This document shows, one piece after another, positions 62,045-64,000 of a DNA stretch of 64,000 nt (position 1 is the first letter of the stretch; each line of letters starts with the position of its first letter). The notes beneath the pieces were generated by a model. It ran no database searches. It was not told the origin of the DNA and was given only the letters and a program-made list of their open reading frames with translations. A program made the translations under genes and the position numbers. Source of the stretch: Winogradskyella sp. (GTDB lineage Bacteria; Bacteroidota; Bacteroidia; Flavobacteriales; Flavobacteriaceae); contig NZ_RHLG01000003.1 in the NCBI RefSeq assembly GCF_003712105.1, positions 186,001 to 250,000 of the forward strand. Reading direction: 5' to 3'.

Positions 62045-64000
62045 ATGAGTGTTAATCTTCAAACTCCAATAGATTATTTAAAAGGCGTTGGCACAAATCG
62101 TGCAGATTTATTGCGCTCAGAACTTGGTATCAGTACGTATCAAGATCTCATCAACTTATTCCCAAACAGATATATAGACCGTACGCGCTATTATAAAGTC
62201 AATGAATTACGGCGCGACATAGCCGAAGTCCAGGTCATTGGTACAATTATAAACTTTAAAGAAGTAGCACAAAAAAGAGGCAAACGTCTTGTTGCAGAAT
62301 TTAAAGACGATACAGGAATTATGGAATTGGTATGGTTTCGTGGGCAAAAATGGATTAGAGATAGCCTTAAAATAGGTCAAAATTATGTCATTTTTGGACG
62401 CATTAATTGGTTTAACGGCAAGTTTAGCATGCCACATCCTGAAATGGAATTGCAAGCTGAGCATGAAAAAAACTTGCGCACTGCAATGCAAGCCATATAC
62501 CCATCGACTGAAAAATTAACAAATAAAGGCATAACCAATAGAGTGATTTCTAAAATCATGCAACAACTTTTTTTAGAAACCAAAGGCCAGTTTTATGAAA
62601 CCTTATCCGATTCTGTTATTGAAGAATTGAAACTCATTTCAAAATCTGACGCGTTATTCAATGTGCATTTTCCTAAAAATGCAGAGCTGCTTTCACGTTC
62701 AAGATTCAGGTTAAAATTTGAAGAATTATTCTACATACAATTGCAATTAATTCTGAAAAATTTAATTCATAAATCAAAAATTAAAGGTCTGGTTTTTGAC
62801 AAAGTAGGTGACTATTTCAATTCGTTTTTTAAAGACCATTTACCATTTGAATTAACCAACGCACAGAAACGTGTCTTGAAAGAAATTAGAGCAGATTTAG
62901 GTAGTAATGCACAAATGAATCGGCTTTTGCAAGGCGATGTAGGTTCTGGGAAGACCATAGTTGCCTTCATGTCAATGTTAATGGGGCTTGACAACGGTTT
63001 TCAATGTTGTTTAATGGCTCCGACTGAAATTTTGTCAGTTCAGCACTATATTGGATTATCAGAATTGTGTAATAGATTGAATATCAGTATTTCATTATTA
63101 ACTGGATCAACTAAAACTTCAATGCGTAAAGAAATTCATGCACATCTCGAAAATGGGCAATTACAGATACTAGTTGGCACTCATGCACTTCTCGAGGATA
63201 AGGTGAAATTCAAAAATTTAGGGCTTGCAATTATAGACGAACAACACCGTTTTGGAGTGGCGCAAAGAAGTAAATTATGGAAAAAAGGCCCATCTCAATC
63301 TTCCCAAAGGGAAGAAGCAAAACTAATACTAGATAGGTATAAAACAGCTCGTCCATCGACTTACAGTTTGATGAAAGAATTACAACAAGAAAATAAAAAA
63401 AATAGCACCAAAGCTGAGCAAATATTGTGGGAATCATTAAGAGGAAAAAAAATAGGTTATAAATTTAGGAGGCAACATATCATTGATGAGTTTATTGTTG
63501 ATTTTGTTTGCTTGGAAAAAAGCCTAGTTATTGAAATAGATGGTGGCTATCATAACAGAAAAGAACAACAAGAAATTGATGAAATACGTACATTTATATT
63601 AAAAGATTTAGGTTTTACTGTAATCCGGTTTAAAAATGAGGAAGTAATAGGCGATATTGATTCAGTAATAAACACAATTTTATCTAAACTGAAAAGTTTC
63701 TCCTCTGGAGAGATTAGAGAGGCTTTACCTCCACACATACTTGTGATGACCGCTACTCCAATTCCGAGAACCTTAGCCATGTCTGTTTATGGCGACCTTG
63801 ATATTTCGGTCATAGACGAATTACCTGCAGGAAGAAAACCGATTAAAACGGTCCACCGGTATGATAATAATCGTCTTAAGGTTTTTCGATTTATAAGAGA
63901 CGAAATTGGCAAAGGACGACAAATCTATGTTGTGTATCCGCTTATTCAGGAAAGTGAAAAAATGGATTATAAAGATTTAATGGATGGCTTTGAGAGTATT
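62045..64000 (+). CDS. recG: RecG branch-migration helicase with internal DUF559 insert, 3' end beyond the window
   Basis: One continuous frame of 652 codons to the window edge. The N-terminus is the RecG wedge/OB domain (YLKGVGTNRADLLRSELG; FKDDTGIMELVWF). Helicase motifs are LLQGDVGSGKT (Walker A, ~296-306), MAPTEILSVQHY, LVGTHALLEDKV, and DEQHRFGVAQR (motif II, from residue 398); motif III is ILVMTATPIPRTLAMSVYGDLD. RecG reverses stalled forks. Between II and III an extra ~146 residues (415-560) interrupt a loop that in ordinary homologues runs directly from KLW-K to LPPH. No stop or shift occurs, so the protein may be made as a chimera. Confidence 0.95.
   Translation, partial: MSVNLQTPIDYLKGVGTNRADLLRSELGISTYQDLINLFPNRYIDRTRYYKVNELRRDIAEVQVIGTIINFKEVAQKRGKRLVAEFKDDTGIMELVWFRGQKWIRDSLKIGQNYVIFGRINWFNGKFSMPHPEMELQAEHEKNLRTAMQAIYPSTEKLTNKGITNRVISKIMQQLFLETKGQFYETLSDSVIEELKLISKSDALFNVHFPKNAELLSRSRFRLKFEELFYIQLQLILKNLIHKSKIKGLVFDKVGDYFNSFFKDHLPFELTNAQKRVLKEIRADLGSNAQMNRLLQGDVGSGKTIVAFMSMLMGLDNGFQCCLMAPTEILSVQHYIGLSELCNRLNISISLLTGSTKTSMRKEIHAHLENGQLQILVGTHALLEDKVKFKNLGLAIIDEQHRFGVAQRSKLWKKGPSQSSQREEAKLILDRYKTARPSTYSLMKELQQENKKNSTKAEQILWESLRGKKIGYKFRRQHIIDEFIVDFVCLEKSLVIEIDGGYHNRKEQQEIDEIRTFILKDLGFTVIRFKNEEVIGDIDSVINTILSKLKSFSSGEIREALPPHILVMTATPIPRTLAMSVYGDLDISVIDELPAGRKPIKTVHRYDNNRLKVFRFIRDEIGKGRQIYVVYPLIQESEKMDYKDLMDGFESI
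63287..63724 (+). mobile_element. In-frame DUF559-encoding insertion with imperfect terminal inverted repeats in recG
   Basis: A 438-bp (146-codon) segment lies between KLWKK and LPPH of RecG. The left end (63287-63316, ending CTTCCCAAAGGGAAGAA) and right end (63697-63724, starting TTTCTCCTCTGGAGAGA) are imperfect inverted repeats of each other, and each contains its own hairpin (TTCCC-AAA-GGGAA; TCTCC-TCT-GGAGA). The encoded part has DUF559/Vsr-like landmarks: KAEQILWESLRGK, KFRRQHIIDEFIVDF, then D486, E497, D499 and H503 (VIEIDGGYH), then LGFTVIRF. The exact edges are inferred from homology and codon phase. Confidence 0.85.

Noticed and set aside
62045..64000. recG as a pseudogene
   Set aside because: The insert keeps the frame and all flanking helicase motifs are intact up to the window edge, so the visible part looks functional.

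Overview
The window is AT-rich chromosomal DNA from a member of the Bacteroidota, almost certainly a Flavobacteriaceae (marine type). The evidence is a set of proteins with type IX secretion C-terminal signals (both the PNP/SAGIYFLKI type A tail and the FFTPNNDGNHDYW type B tail), TAnnTTTG-type -7 promoter elements, lineage-typical families (DUF4294, DUF4268, DUF7935-like, DUF6624-like) and the low GC content. I cannot fix the genus.

Layout. 1-3.0 kb: threonine operon (end of thrA, an extra secreted-protein gene, thrB, thrC). 3.2-6.4 kb: an RNA methyltransferase, and opposite it a SAM methyltransferase, a ZIP transporter and a DUF4268 gene. 6.36-11.33 kb, with its last gene ending at 12.8 kb: an accessory region that reads as an integron-like cassette array. 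A tyrosine-recombinase C-terminal remnant is followed by single-gene units in one orientation. The junctions between them are inverted-repeat sites built like attC: each of the first three units begins with a 10-bp sequence that is exactly inverted at its own end. 13-31.5 kb: many small flavobacterial genes (VOC proteins, several alpha/beta hydrolases, lipoproteins, DoxX, an ECF sigma factor operon, a caspase-like protein) and one large type IX cargo protein. 31.5-43.5 kb: housekeeping and small-molecule genes, including peptidases, Nudix, PrsW, a Fur-family regulator facing a MerC protein with repeated operator-like palindromes, a Bcr/CflA exporter, Sua5, and an aspartyl protease coupled to a triple-CBM48 protein. 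43.5-55.6 kb: a UvrD/PcrA helicase, a Y_Y_Y-type histidine kinase with a LuxR-type regulator, and two related type IX adhesin-like proteins. 55.7-62 kb: an M20 amidohydrolase, a glutamate-synthase-like FMN protein, a patatin and an M1 aminopeptidase. 62.0-64.0 kb: recG, running off the end.

Two features stand out. The first is the attC-like cassette array with its broken integrase. The second is recG: an in-frame segment of about 438 bp lies between helicase motifs II and III. It encodes a DUF559 (PD-(D/E)xK-like) endonuclease domain and is bounded by imperfect terminal inverted repeats, which suggests a small mobile element that inserts into genes without breaking the frame. No rRNA, tRNA or CRISPR array was recognised, and no stretch longer than 300 bases lacks a gene.
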